A model generated the notes under the pieces. It searched no databases. It worked only from the letters and a program-made list of their open reading frames with translations, and was not told where the DNA came from. The position numbers and the translations under genes are program-made. Shown piece by piece: positions 39,613 through 52,866 of a stretch of 64,000 bases of DNA. Positions within the stretch are counted from its first letter, which is position 1; every line of letters begins with the position of its first letter. Where the stretch lies: NCBI RefSeq assembly GCF_932526225.1, contig NC_064039.1:5593001-5657000 (forward strand), read 5' to 3'. The DNA is from Nematostella vectensis (taxonomy: Eukaryota; Cnidaria; Anthozoa; Actiniaria; Edwardsiidae).

Positions 39613-42600
39613 GCCTTTTGAAACAGTTGGCTATCCAGACGAGTATTGTTTTCTCCACTCTTGGTGACGATTATGGTGAGGATAAAATATTTCCAAAGTA
39701 ATATTGAATCAAGTGTAGTACCTCGGGAGTGTTATTTCAGAAGGGTGGGGGCAATTACAGAATACAAACTTTCTGGATGAGTGGGGGATGATAATATGAG
39801 CTTGTTTTACTGATGAACATTTGGAAGCAAAGTCTATTCCAGAATAAACTGCATTAATAAAATCTGCAATTAAATTGGACTCTTACACTTTTCTGTCTTT
39901 TAAGGTTATTATTTCTGTCATGATCATCATCCTGTTGCAAAATAAGGACCAAAAATTTACAACAATTAAAAAAAATAAGGCTTACATCTAGCGTATTTGT
40001 TACGAGACGTTTTTGTGTATTTTTGTTCTTTGGTTGCACTAAAGAATTAGGTCCAACTTTGCCATTAGAAGAAACTTGTGCACGTTTTGCATGATAGGCA
40101 ATATTGAAACGTGTCATAAATGTGTGTTTACATGTTTTGAACTCAAACACAAAGCGATGCCCCAGGATGCCAATTAGAAACATGAGCATAGTCATTTATA
40201 CTCATCCAATCCGAGAGAGGTTATGTAAATACATTGTTGTTGAACTGTGGACATCTACTCTGTGCGCATCAGTTACAAGTGCAACTCGGGCTCGATGAAA
40301 TGTCACTTAGATTACGTTTTAAGGGCGACTTTGACAAATTGAGATCGATGGCGCTTGAAATCTCAAGTGCTTTGTCGATCATGTGTTCCTTTCTTTGTTG
40401 GCAGTCATTGGTATTAGTTAAACTCCTCCGGAGTTTTTGTTGTGTGTTTGGGGTTTCTACCCAAGTCTCTAGTGTCAAGTGCTTCAATCCGTTTCCGGCC
40501 GCTTCTGTGTAGGAGACATAACTGTATAAGGATTAACTCGAGAGCTATTAATGTCATCAGGTTTTTTAGCAATTTTTTTAGTACTCCATATAGAACCGCG
40601 CTGACAACAACAAATTTGCATGTTCATGATAACGTTTCAAGACTCAAAGATAAAATCGTGTGTTTGGGTTCACTGAGTGAGTCTGCGTGTAATTTTAAAA
40701 TTTCGAAAACAATGCCAGATAGATAGAAAAGTTAGAAACCAAATGGGCGGGGAAGCTGTCAATTAAATTCAAGTATGCCATCGAGTGAGTAGATCTGTCA
40801 CTTGGTTCCATGCCAATAGCCTTATATATGCACTTGCCGAGAGAATAATTAAAAAATTGTTTGTTTATAAAAGGTGTCAACTTGTTTCACCTTTAATACG
40901 ATTTGTGATCTGAATTAAGGGTATATAACGGTTTTAACGTACTTGGCTTGTTTTCCTCACAAGTAAAGCGCCAATTTTCGTAGAATTCGTGTAATTATTA
41001 ATGCATACCTTTTTCAGCTTAAGTTAACGGTAATGCATTTGCGTAAAACTCCATGGAGAACTAAGTAGGTGGAGCAGGGCATTGTTACCTTTCACCGCAT
41101 GAGAATAGGGCTTTGTTCACCATCCATTAGCAAACAATAGCGTAATGTTTTTAACACTAAACACATTGTTGAACACGAAATAGTGCTGATGTTTACCAAA
41201 ATCTTGAAGTTTAGAAAGTGCGGTTCGCCTTGCGGGCGTATTTCGATGTTTGCGTTGCCCCTTTGCTAGAAAAAAAGTTCAAGAATGAATTCCCATTTGA
41301 TCCCATGGCCGTTTCCTCTCAATTTAGGCGCTAGTGTTTCAACTCACACTCTAGTCACTTGGATTAACATAACGCTGAGTAAGAAATCAATGGAGCAACA
41401 AAGCAAAACCTTTTCAATAGTGGGAGCCCAAATAAAAATTATGGATTGACGTTTCGCGTTAGTGTTGTTCTCTAAAGACCTTCTTTGAAGATTTTGATAA
41501 AATTTCTAGGGATGTGTCCGATGTTGCGGACGAAACACAGGTGAAGACGAATATTCTAGCGTTAAATCAAGCGTAGAGGAATGATAAAAGCTATAGAACC
41601 TTTAGGATTTTTTTTTTAGATCAGTGCTTGTGAACCACTCTAGCAATGAGCTGAGCGTGATTGCTCTTAGATGACATATGTAAATTCACTCGATCTTAGA
41701 TACCTGTCAAGAGGTCTTTCACAAGATGAATACCAAATAAGGACCAACAAAATACACGAGATTTGCCAACTTGGAAATTCTTTAAGACTCTAAAAAAATG
41801 TTTTTATTTGATGCAAGTGCGTTTATGTTTTTTCAAATAACAAAAAAGCATTAAATGGGATATTGGATATGAAAACGTCCTTCGTTTGTTATGAGTAACT
41901 TTTTCCCCACAAATATACGAAGCTGGTGGCATCGGCTTTGTGGCTCTTCCGTTCTGAGTCAAGGGGTTTCTTGTAGAACATGGCAGGATTAGCCATGTGA
42001 CGAAAAGGCGACCACACTTTGTCAACTACGCGGCGATTACTATCACCAAGAACAACTCTATCCTCGTAGACCAAACATACCATCCCACTACAGATTTAAC
42101 ATAAAGCAGAAATCAGTTCTTATTATCTTGGCTTAAATGAAAAGCCCTTTATTTTATTTGGAGTAAAATAGGATTTGAAACCTATTTCATTGGGTTTTTA
42201 AAGCGCAGCTTAACTTTCTTTGAAAGGAAACCATAGGGATATTTCGCTATCTTTTAAAGAGATTTCGGATAACGGGGGTTTAATGTGAGCGGAAAGATGC
42301 GTTGCGATCGTAAAGACGCATTGTCTGTGGCCTCTATCGCGACGTAATCATCTGGATTGCTTTCTTCACATGCACCAACAACATAACGAAGGATAGCTCT
42401 AATGAGGCGACCCGATAATGTCTCCGCAGGTGTGAACTAGTATTTCATCCATTTATTGAAATTCAACTTTAGAGTGTACTTAAACTTCTTCCTGGACTTG
42501 TTTATTAGCAAAGAAATCAATTAGGCATGTAAGGAAAGGCTATTCTCTATTAAAAAATAAAGGCGTGCGTACTCCACTTGGTTTCGACCAAAAAAACTAA

Positions 42601-44286
42601 ACTGGAAATTGTAAGATGCCGTTTACTTTTTAGTCTGTTTTAAATGTCGTAGTAGAACGTCGGCTTTCTTCCTTTTCTCTTTTTTCCATCAACCCCCCTA
42701 ATGTGGGCTCATACAACTGCTCATTCAAACGAATGTATGTGTTGGGCGAATCCTCTTGCTCTTATACATTTGTTTCGTGATTTTGTTAAACGAGAACTAC
42801 GCTTTAATAGTTGGCCCAAACGTTAAAATGATCTTCAGTAATTTACGAACGACGAAGATTTGCTTTGTGGGAACCAGAATATGAAGCAGCTGTTCAGTCA
42901 TTTTGTAAACTGAACATTTAAATATATTGCCTCGTCTTGTGTTCCGTTGTACAAATAGACCGACTATAAAATCTTGGGTATCATCGCCGAAAAGGAATAT
43001 TTGTTCGACAAAATGATTCATCATGTTTTTGCCGGTTTCCGTTTGGAAAACGTTACATTGCCGCTATATGGGTTAAGTGAAAATGTACCAACGATTGTTA
43101 AAACTTTAACGCCGCCATAGTAAAGAAAAACCCCAAAGAGGGAACAAAGAATAGTCTGTTTGGGTATAGCTGTTGGACGCTTGGCCTTGACGTTGGGGCT
43201 ATTGTGTTAATTTATAATTTGTTCTGATTGTTTTTACAGATTTTCACATTTAGAGCAATTTCGCGCCTTAGTCTAACACCTATTCGGACAAACCCAAGGT
43301 ATGCCAAATTTGTTCCTTTGTTCTAACCAATGGTTGGAAAACGCAAATTATATATACCATTTCGGGTTCTCCAATTAATTCGTTGGTATAACTCGAAAAT
43401 ACAGGGTACCAATGGAAGGACCGGTTTTTATTAACGGGTCTTGTTTTCCAGCAGAGTTTTCTCACGGAGGAGGAGCGTCGAGGAGACTCGTCGTTCTAAT
43501 CTGTTTGTCAACCACAACTTGTTGTTTTCGGAAACATTCTCTATCTTGTACAGCCACTTAGCTCTATAAAATAGCTAGGGGAAAAAATCATGCTTTTAAC
43601 TCTCCGAAATTCGCATCTTCCCACGACAAACTGAACTAGAAATTTCGGCTCTAGAACTTTCTCTTTGCGGTACTTGACTTGAAATCACATTATTTCTGTT
43701 TACTCCAAACCGACCAAGAGGCGAATTATACTCAAATTCTTCCGCTTAGGATGAATCTACAGTTAGTTTGATTAAGTTTAGTAGGGCTAATTGTGATGTA
43801 CGTTATTTACTTTAAGGAATTCAAAAGTTCACTGTTTCACGGTGTTCTTCGCGGTTTGTCTTCTACGTAAAGCGTTCTTTCTCTTAATTCTCGTTTAAAA
43901 AGTCATCGGTGCTGAGAAATATATCTGGTTCTTCTGTCAATAGCATTTATTCACAATATGTACAGCTTCGACTCACCTATCATAGATAATAATTTTTGAA
44001 TTTCTAAATAATGGTCATTATGAGGTAAAAAGTTCCTCTAAAAAAAGATTAACTGGGCGACATATTCCAAATATTGAACCATATAGACTTGCTCTTTAAA
44101 GATCTCCAGGAGCAGGGAAAGACTTTAAATTCGACTATTCTATCTCTAATAATAATAAAAAATCTTTCGTTTTTTTGTTGAATAAACTATTATAATGACT
44201 TACGGTCTTTTTATATGCGTATCTACATTTTGTCTTGGAAAGGATCTTAGATTTTCAGGTTCAGTTTTTTTAACGCGCATTCCCTC
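39613..44286. other. Non-coding region downstream of the Hox gene
   Basis: I find no open frame with recognisable protein content. A 38-nt imperfect hairpin lies at 40342-40379. An AATAAA on the minus strand at 43951-43946 (TTTATT on plus) is a candidate polyadenylation signal for the Hox transcript, which would give a 3' UTR of about 340 nt. Confidence 0.55.
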
Positions 44287-45414
44287 CTAATGCCCCCTGA
44301 AGCCCATACAGTTCTGCAATTGAGAGTTGGAGATTTGATTCGTAGTAGTTAGTTGTTCTGAGTTGTGCTGTGAAGGCGTCGTGGAGTTGTTCATATTATG
44401 TAAGTCCTGTCTTCCCGATGTTGAAAGGCCACCCTGCGATGGTGACTTGGAGGTTTTTGTCAGGGCTTGCGCATTGCATTTTTTCCATTTCATCCGCCTA
44501 TTTTGGAACCAGATTTTAACTTGCCTTTCCGTGAGGTTTAACTGCGAAGCCATTTCAGATCTCCGCTCTTTTGTTAAGAAGTGATTAAAGTGGAATTCTT
44601 TCTCTAACTCCAGAAGTTGCTTTCTCGTATACGCAGTCCTCTTGCGCTTGCCCTCAGCTCGATTACTCCAGCCGGAGTTCCCTAAACAAAATAAGATCAA
44701 AAGATGAGCGCAAAGTTCTTTAAGTAACCTGTCGTCAAAACATAAACTCTGCGCGCAACTCAAAACACTCCAATTGTGCTCAGCGCAGTCTAATAGCAGT
44801 TGAGGTTAACTATGGTTTTATGGTTCGTTAGAGTGTTTCACCTAATGCTCATCGCGCGCGACAAAACGACTATTTATGGATGACTCGTCGTGAACCTACA
44901 GTCCGTAAACGGCTGTAGCGCCCAGCGATTAACAGGTTCTAATGTCGTCCTAATGTTCTTGGTACGTGTGTTTGGTATAAAGGTGGTAGCGAGCGTACTC
45001 AGATGCGAGTACACGAAACAAGCGTGAAAAGAGAGGCGTACCTGTCGTGGAGTTCGGCCACCAGTTATCAGGAGCGGTACTTTTAAGCCAAGCGTACTGA
45101 TGGAACGAACAGTTCTGCCCTGGTTCAGCGCTACCTGAGAAGTAGCTCTGGTGATCTATTGGACTTGCTGTATTGTTTGTATTCGGCATTTGTCCCTGGA
45201 ATGACTGCATAGGCTCGGGGCTATAGCCGTTGACTTGGGTCGAATGAGTGTTGCTTGGCATAGCGGCCATAAAATTCGGCATAGAAGTTTGCCCGTAGTA
45301 GTTGGGCGATTGCATTCGGCATTGAGAGTATGGAAAGTCCAGTGACTGAACATGCGATTGAGGTTTTTCGGTAGCCGTGCCGTAATACGCCGGGTATGTT
45401 TGAGTTGACTGCAT
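44287..45414 (-). CDS. Hox-class homeodomain transcription factor (anterior, PG2-like; anthox7/8-type)
   Basis: This is a nuclear DNA-binding regulator of axial patterning. Two exons, 45414-45042 and 44681-44287, are joined in phase 1 (donor ACAG/GTACG, acceptor TTTAG/GGAAC) and give 255 residues. Exon 1 is rich in Ser, Gln, Asn, Pro and Tyr, as in Hox N-termini, and ends with a hexapeptide-like YAWLKS (residues 107-112). The homeodomain covers about residues 135-194, with [18 protein letters not shown], helix 3 [13 protein letters not shown], Gln50 and Asn51. The intron between hexapeptide and homeodomain is the standard Hox position. TAYT and [11 protein letters not shown] resemble Hox2/proboscipedia and cnidarian anthox7/8, but a tree is needed to name it. 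The start is ATG at 45414; no ATG precedes it in frame before the TATA box. The C-tail is Ser/Thr/Gln/Asn-rich, ending at TAG 44289-44287. No second homeobox is visible in the window. Confidence 0.93.
44682..45041 (-). other. Intron of the Hox gene (360 bp)
   Basis: It is bounded by GT (45041-45040) and AG (44683-44682) on the minus strand, with a T-rich tract before the acceptor. Both exon reading frames run into it, but the homeodomain and hexapeptide exons join cleanly only across it. Confidence 0.88.
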
Positions 45415-45461
45415 GATGTGCGCTCTAGTCCCCAATGGTGCTAGAGTCTTTCAGCTAAGGG

Positions 45462-45472
45462 TATTTATAAAA
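45462..45472 (-). promoter_or_regulatory. TATA box of the Hox gene
   Basis: On the minus strand CTTTTATAAATA lies about 48-58 nt before the start codon at 45414. Initiation about 30 nt further on would give a very short 5' UTR of about 20-25 nt, unless an upstream non-coding exon is used. Confidence 0.5.
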
Positions 45473-46863
45473 GCCGTGCTCCATATTATAAATAATGCAA
45501 AACGCCAGACAAGCGTGACAAATGTCACCTGGGCTCAATGTCTGGGAGGTGCATTCAAAGGGCCCCTGATTATCGTGAAAACCTCCAATATAGTTCCCTT
45601 AAACAGAAAAGAACTCTAGCCAACAACTTAATAACCCTAAACTCGAACCATTCGAGCTCAAATCGTTAAATACCTTCCATGATTACCTTGCGTTACAATG
45701 ACGTATTTCGATGAAGGAAGATTTATTACCGAAACGAACACTTGTCGACTTAATATCCTTATTCTAATTTGAAAATCATCTTAGTTAGGAAAACACAAAA
45801 TGGTCCAAATTTGAAAGTATACCCCAAAATGGCGCTTGAATAAGAAGACTATGTGACAATAGCAAAACACGTTACGTGAAACACACAGTGACTGTTAATT
45901 CAGTAAAATATAAAATCATTTGTCATTATTGAGACTTGGACCACTTGTACTTGCCTTTTTGTTAGCCTTGACACAAAAACGCCTTAAAACCGCCCTAGAA
46001 ACACTTTAATTTCAAGTTAAGTCGTAAAACACCTATTCTTTTTACATCAATTCTGTCGTTTTTTGTTAACGCACTGGTAAAGCGTAGAAACATCTGCCCC
46101 ATGAGAATATTCAAATTGTTTAAACTGTTTCGAAGCTTTTGACTTTTACAAAGTAATAGAATGCCTTGAATTGTCTCTAACGGAAGTTTGCTTTGATTGT
46201 TAGTTCAATCGATGGCTCAACCAAAGCCTATAAATACCTATTATAAACAAACTAAAGTCAAGACCTCGCACGCTTTTTTGATATTATTTGCAGGAATAAT
46301 TCGCGAAAGCCAGCTCTCGGACGCTGTGTTATAAAGTGTTTTGAATATTCCTGTGGGCGTTGCTTAGCTCGTCATCTAGTTTCAAAGTCTTGTAATCAAG
46401 GCCGTTGTTATATTGCGCGTCGAAACTAGGGAGTTTGTTCAGAGGTGTCATCAAAGGACTGCCATCCCAAACGAAAATAAAGCACCAAACAATGGTCCCC
46501 ATATAGGTCTAATGAGACACATTGTATACTGCAGCACGTAAACAACAACTAGAATCCAACAACAGTCAAAATAGGACGACATAAAGTCAGTTCTAATGAG
46601 CACTGAGTTCCCACAGTTGATGAGATCACAATGTAGAACCGATCATTGCTTGTCGTGTTTAACAAGCCTGAAAAAGTCAACGCCTTCTAGCCCCTGAGGC
46701 AAATCATTTTTTTTTTTAAACAAATTTAAAAAAAAAAACGAGAAAACAGCGTGAAAAGTTGTCCTCCCTCTTTAAGTGCGTGACATTGGCCTTGTTAGGA
46801 CTTTGTGGGTAAACCTCTTGTCACGAAAAAGTACGTGCTCGCGCTTTTACGGGTTGCGAAACC

Positions 46864-46974
46864 AGGGACCGTCAAAGCTTATATCTCCTGCAAACTGAGC
46901 AGGGACCGTCAAAGCTTATATCTCCTGCAAACTGAGCAGGGACCGTCAAAGCTTATATCTCCTGCAAACTGAGC
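46864..46974 (+). repeat. Perfect 37-bp tandem repeat, 3 copies
   Basis: Three adjacent identical copies, each starting AGGGACCGTCAAAGC and ending CAAACTGAGC. The identity of all three suggests recent expansion. It lies about 1.4 kb upstream of the Hox start. Confidence 0.95.
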
Positions 46975-49900
46975 AGTTCCATACAGATGTGGGTGATGAT
47001 GCAGGTGGCGCATGTGCGACCAATCAACAGACTTTAGCCCCACTCCGACTATTTATTGCCCTTCTTTAACCATTTTAACCTCGTTAATAGTTCACTACTG
47101 AAATTCTTCATCAGGTTGTTGTCTAGGTAGTCTAATACGATGCCCCTTAAGTGCCTACCCCTTGATTTTGAAAAACGTAGATCGAGTCAGTAATGCTCGT
47201 GTTGGCCCTTAAGCCTTTTAATGGTGCTTTTTCACACCTTCGGACAGAAAGCCCCCAAACCAGTGTTTACAATTTTGGCGTTAAAACGTTGGAAAAACAC
47301 TTTGTGATGTTTCTGAAAGGGTTGGTTTCTCTACGTGGATCGTAAAAGTGAATGACACGCCGGAAGTGATATTGTTTTGCGGTAGCAGTGTGTTTCACAC
47401 AGCCATACTCAATATATAGCACCCAATATTTGCCTAACTTTGCATATATTTCTGTTCTGTTGATCGCTTTACTGCTCCTCCCTCCTAATTCACCGAACAA
47501 TACCATTGACAAATATTAAATATTTATCAGGCGAATTAGCACTCGCTTACTAATAAATCCCTTTGGGACAATCGTTGGTAAAAATGAACTAAAGTCTGTC
47601 AAGATTGGATTGCCGGTATAGTTTTATAGTTGTCAGGTAGACGCTTGGAATATCGATCTAACGAATTCATTGATGCAATGTGAAGTAGCCACGCATTTAG
47701 GGAATTCAACCCCAGAGAGGCCCTCTTATCGTGTCTTTGTCATGCATATGTAACCTGTAATAAAATTAGACCTTTTGTTTGCTATCCGCTATACGATTCG
47801 ATGTGACTTTCAACAATTAAACTCCAGTTCGCACTCACAACATCCTCTTGAGAGAACCATTGAGAAGAGAAAAAGAGTGAAATCTGAGTCGTACATGGCT
47901 GAGGGCTATCTATTCGTTAATCCAGCCCGCGTGTAGCTAAAGCTTTAGATGTGTAGATATGCGAAAATCGTCGCGTAGACATGAGAATTATCTCTTGATG
48001 AGATCCACTATCGGCGTAAACTTACGGGATCTATACATCTTTGCGCTTAAGAAGAAATCACGACGAGTAAAAACTGTTAATAAATACCAAAAATTTAATA
48101 ATGCTCACCAAAGTTGTTGTGTATGACCTTTACAGCCTTTAAAACTTGTTCGAGCTTGGTCATAGTACAGACAGCTACCGATAAGATAAGTCTATAATCT
48201 CTTGTGCAAAACCACTATATGCACCACGGAAAGCGCACGCAAAAGATTATTAGACTCGCTTATATCGCCCTGACACTAGCTCTGTGTGAGTCTGGCTTGC
48301 AAGGAGGTAGTGCGTCTAGGAGCATTTCCTAACACTGTTTGTTCCACTAAAGAACTTCTAGTCTTTCAAGCACGAGGGAGAGCTAGTGCAGAGAGCCCTT
48401 ACACACATCTGACATCCTTACAATAAAAACTTGAGAGCGCATAAAAGCCACTTACTCTATCCTAGCATATTCCTATGGCATTAGAAACCAAGTGACTTAA
48501 GTACTTTATTTTATGGACCTTGTATTCTGAAACACCAGTAGCGAAAACATAACCCAAGTACCTAGCCCCTTTGTTGTGGTTACCAACTCAGAAGTTTTGA
48601 CAAGCTCTTTATCGACGCTTTCATCGTTCACTTATGTGTTTTCATCAAACTCTAGAAGGCCATCAGTAGTTACGTGTTCGAGGTCTTGAGAAGGCCCACG
48701 GAGAATTGTATAGCCCATTCGGTAACTGGCGTCAGTTCTAAAATGCAAGAGAGAGCTTAGATTTGATCACGAAGCCACTTTAACAAATATTCTCTTTAGT
48801 TATTGCCTGAGATAATGATATTAAAATAAAGCACTTCCTAATAAATGTTAAACTAAAATTTATCTTCTTTTTTCGGAGGTGTTCGACATTTTTGTTGTTG
48901 GATAAGAACAGTAATGTGTAACTAGCACTTGTTTCAGGTCTACTTAAAAGCTGAGGTTCATATAATCATCATTTTCTAATGCTCGTATGTTTAATGGTGA
49001 TCTTTTTACAGCAAAATCATATACATGTTAGTTATGACTTCGCTCTTTTTCCTTTGATACGAAATCCTTAAAATTTGATTAGGAACCTCTACTCCATAAA
49101 ACCCTAGTGGCCTTTCAGTTAAATCAAACATTTGATAAGACCACCTTAGCACCTGTAATGTTTTTCTTTTTGAAAATACATTTTTTTCTAAAATCAAACC
49201 ATTTCGAAACCATTTCACTGCTAAGCGCAATATTCTGATCCAAAAATACTTAGTGTGGCTTTGATTACAGGCTTCCTAATTGTAAAGGTTATAATATTAT
49301 TTCTAATAAATAACGATAAAAGCCAGATGGCTTAAACACTGCTCTTTGCTTTACTGGAAATTTCATTTTTTTATTTTTCTTCGCTGGTATGTATTCATGA
49401 TTTCCAGTTTTTCTAATCATTCTGTAATTTGCAATGAGCCCAATTATTTTTTTATTATTCCTTTAACGATAGCAATAACAATTTTGGAGCCTTTAGAATA
49501 TCTTAGTGTAGCATGAAAATAATATGTTCTTTCGATTTTTATCATGACTATCAGAAAATAGGATTTCGCTCATCTTTTCATAAATCACATAGCGGAGCTA
49601 ATAATACACTATTTGATCGCTAGTATTTGTGTTATCTGGTTTGTAGTAATCCAAACTCTAATTCCCCTTTTCAAAAATGAATATCAAATTTATTAAACCC
49701 CGTATTGCTATACTTTATCGATTTACAATATTGATGTTTTATTTTTTCTGATCCTTACAATGGAGTCATCTTTACATGAACACCAAAAGTATGTGGTTTA
49801 CATTTTCTTTTTTACCCAGTTTGATACTGCTTTTGGTGCTTCGAAATTATAACCCACTACCTTAAAGGTCCTGCAATATATCTTTGCTGACCATTTGAAT

Positions 49901-52712
49901 CGCCTAACTGCGGGTCCCAATTCGATTATCGTTTTAGCAAGAATAGGTATTAGAACTTGTTGAGTTACTTAGCAGGCAAAGCCTGTGCAACGATCCATTA
50001 AGAAGACGGATATTTATTGATATACTCTTTAATTTTCCTGGTTTTTGGTCTACATGGACTCGTATGAGAGAAGTGCGCCACCGACACACATGCAAGTCGG
50101 GTGTTTACCGCTAAGAGAAACTTTAAGGGCTCTAAGAGTATTGGCTCAGATCCTTGGCACATGTGGGAGTAACTATACCTGCTATACAACGCCACAATAC
50201 CTCCTCAAAACAATAGCCAGAGGATGTGGCTCAACACCATTTTGCGGGAAAAACACGGTTTCTAGGCTAGTTTCTAACCAAAGAAACGACGTATTCCTAT
50301 ATTAACATGTTCAATAAAATATTTCCAGAATAATTTTAAGCGACTTTTACCAGATGATTACAATGTTGTTAAGACATTTGTGTATTTCTTTACTACATTT
50401 TCTTACATTGCGGTAGTCCCACAAAACCGAATTATCGTTTAACAAAAAGCGTATTATTCGAGTTGCATCCCCAAAGTGCAAGTTGTTTTTATAGTATCTC
50501 TACTTGGCAATGATACTGCTATTAGTTAAGGAGCTCGACACATCAGTCCCTTTTTTCTCCATTGTGTCGGCGGAAAAAGAGGTCATTAAGTTGCCAGGCT
50601 ACAAGAGCGGGATGATGGATTAACCATTTAGTAAAATGGATTTTCGTGGATTTCAGGTCACGGCATTACTTTCAAATCGCGTTTTTTTAGGAAACATTTG
50701 AGTTTTACTTCGAGTTTAACTTTGAGTTTCTATCTATAAAATGTTACGTTAATTTTATTTTTTAATTTCACAAAGCTTTATTGATTATTTTCAACCAAAA
50801 ATACTTTGTCTTGAAAATGTTCTCAGCTTGCCTTTTTTGTTTCCTTTTATTTATTTTCTTTGTTGCTGTTTGTTTGTTTGTTTTCTTTTTCTTTAGAGGA
50901 ACCACAAGGAATACAAATCGTCCTACATTTTTGTACTAATGGAAACAAAGAGACAACTAATAAGAAGATATAAGAGTCGACATGAATACTCGCGTTTTAG
51001 AAAAATACGGGGTGAAAGATCTTACAGTCATCTCAGAATAAAGGAACCACGATACAACTGTTGATGTATTAAGGTAACATTTCCGTTTCTTCCAATCGTT
51101 CGCATGACCGAGTTGGTGGGGATCCCCTTCTTAGTCGTATACCCTACGCCACGATCACACGAGAACTTGCAGCTAAATCCATCAAAGCACAATGGAACAA
51201 CATGTAATACTGTGCCGCTCATCGAGTCGGCAAGCGAACTTTCATTGTGTTTCGCCGGCATGTGTTTTTAGGGCCCGCTGGTCCTCATAGGTGAATTTTC
51301 AATCTTAGCAGTGGGGCTCGTTGAATTGCTTTGCCTGTTTGTTCCTTCGCGGTGGGACAGCAATAAAAATATGGCGATTCTTCCAAACCTGTTGTAATAT
51401 TAATACCATAGGCTCAAAGCAGCACTGTGTTATTAGAAGTTTTGTCTACTCAATGTTTTGAGTATTCTTAGCATTTATCCGATATTCCATATACCTTATC
51501 TTATTACTCTCAAGAGTGACTAATAATAATGGTTATTTCATCAAGTATTGCATTGTATTTTTCTACCTGCTCCGTAAGGTGCTATAAGCAGCAGTAAAAT
51601 GTTGTTTCTAAATTTTCATTGCCGCTTTATTCGGTATGCTCACAACGTTCCACCCACATATACTTTTTCTACTTAACATCCACCTACCTTTTTTAATTAC
51701 AAAGTCTTTGGAAAGCTACGGGTAAAGCTTTAATGAAGCAATCTAATAAAGTTTTCAAAAAGAAATTAGATGTAATTCTATCCTGCTTGATGACTTCTTG
51801 GCACAGTTAGGATCACTTATATATCTCATTTTTACGATTGTGCGAAAGGGTCTTTAGCAACTATCATGCTGGTAAAACACTTGCTTCATTTTCATAGCTT
51901 TATCGATCGCAAATCCCTTTTAACATCATCGCTCTCCCATCACTTGTTCATTCTCAGATTCAGACTTAAATTGTGGTTTATTCATAGAATAGATACAACA
52001 GATCTTTGTTGAACAAAGTACGACACCCTTTTGAAAAGCTGATTCTTTAGATTTTAAACTACCAACCTTTTAGAATAGACCTTCTTCTACACATATATAT
52101 ACGTTATTTGTTAAATTTACAATTCCAGTTTTAAGTGCAGTAGTTCTTGTTCACAAGCTTTTCCAGCTTCAAGGTGCTAAGCAATTATATTTTTTATCAC
52201 TTGTGCTACTCTCGTTTTCTAAGAACCTTTTTATAAGCACGTCCAGCCTAAGATTTCACCAAATTCTAAGAACATGCCAAGGCCATACCTAGGATCAGAG
52301 ACAGCGAACTATATGTTTGAGTGTTGCATAATCAAATAGTATTCATACTAGCGACCTACTATTGTTATTTATTGTTTGTGTAATACTCTTGTCCATACTT
52401 TATCGGTATCAAAATTTTATATACAATAGCTGTGTATATTTCAGGCTGCAATGTTACTGAAATTTCTAAGAACATCCGTAAAACATTTTCAGGCTTGAAT
52501 GCTCCTAAAATATAAACGTCTTAGCCTCAACCGAAAATTAGACTTTCTCATTAAGTATTTTAAAGTGTATTTTCTTCACTTGTCATCATGATTGTGAGGA
52601 TACTTGGCTCTTTATCGCAATCAGGATGGAAAAATTGGATGGATTCTCTTCTTTTGTTCCTTGGGAGTGAGTGTGCAGTAGACACTTTCGCGATAAGGCA
52701 TTTTCATGAAGC

Positions 52713-52866
52713 TTTAGCTTAGTAAATTACTTAATAACGGTTATTTTTAGCTTTTGATTTGAAGAAGAAAATACTAAGCGATATAAGCCTTTAGCTTAAT
52801 AAATTACTTTATAACGGTTATTTTTAGCTTTTGATTTGGAGAAGAAAAAACTGAGCGATATAAGCC
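52713..52866 (+). repeat. 77-bp tandem duplication
   Basis: Two adjacent copies with period 77 bp, differing at only a few positions, share TTTAGCTTA and AACGGTTATTTTTAGC. No coding content. Confidence 0.9.

Noticed and set aside
39446-39701. Open frames with poly-Gly or poly-Pro tracts.
   Set aside because: They are translations of the C-rich ends of the MITE-like element.
44950-45435. Hox exon 1 start upstream of 45414 and continuation past 45042.
   Set aside because: The upstream in-frame codon at 45435 is TTG, not ATG; reading past 45042 leaves the GT donor and loses the homeodomain join.
48010-48040. GATCCCGTA-like stretch (minus strand) resembling the start of miR-100/miR-10 family RNAs.
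   Set aside because: The match covers only about eight bases and no suitable hairpin is evident.
50054-50305. Plus-strand 83-codon frame with several Cys.
   Set aside because: An overlapping frame exists on the other strand, and no motif or exon structure supports either.
51028-51261. Minus-strand 77-codon frame with four Cys and an ATG in fair context.
   Set aside because: No recognisable domain, signal peptide or flanking splice sites; isolated in gene-poor DNA. It may be chance.
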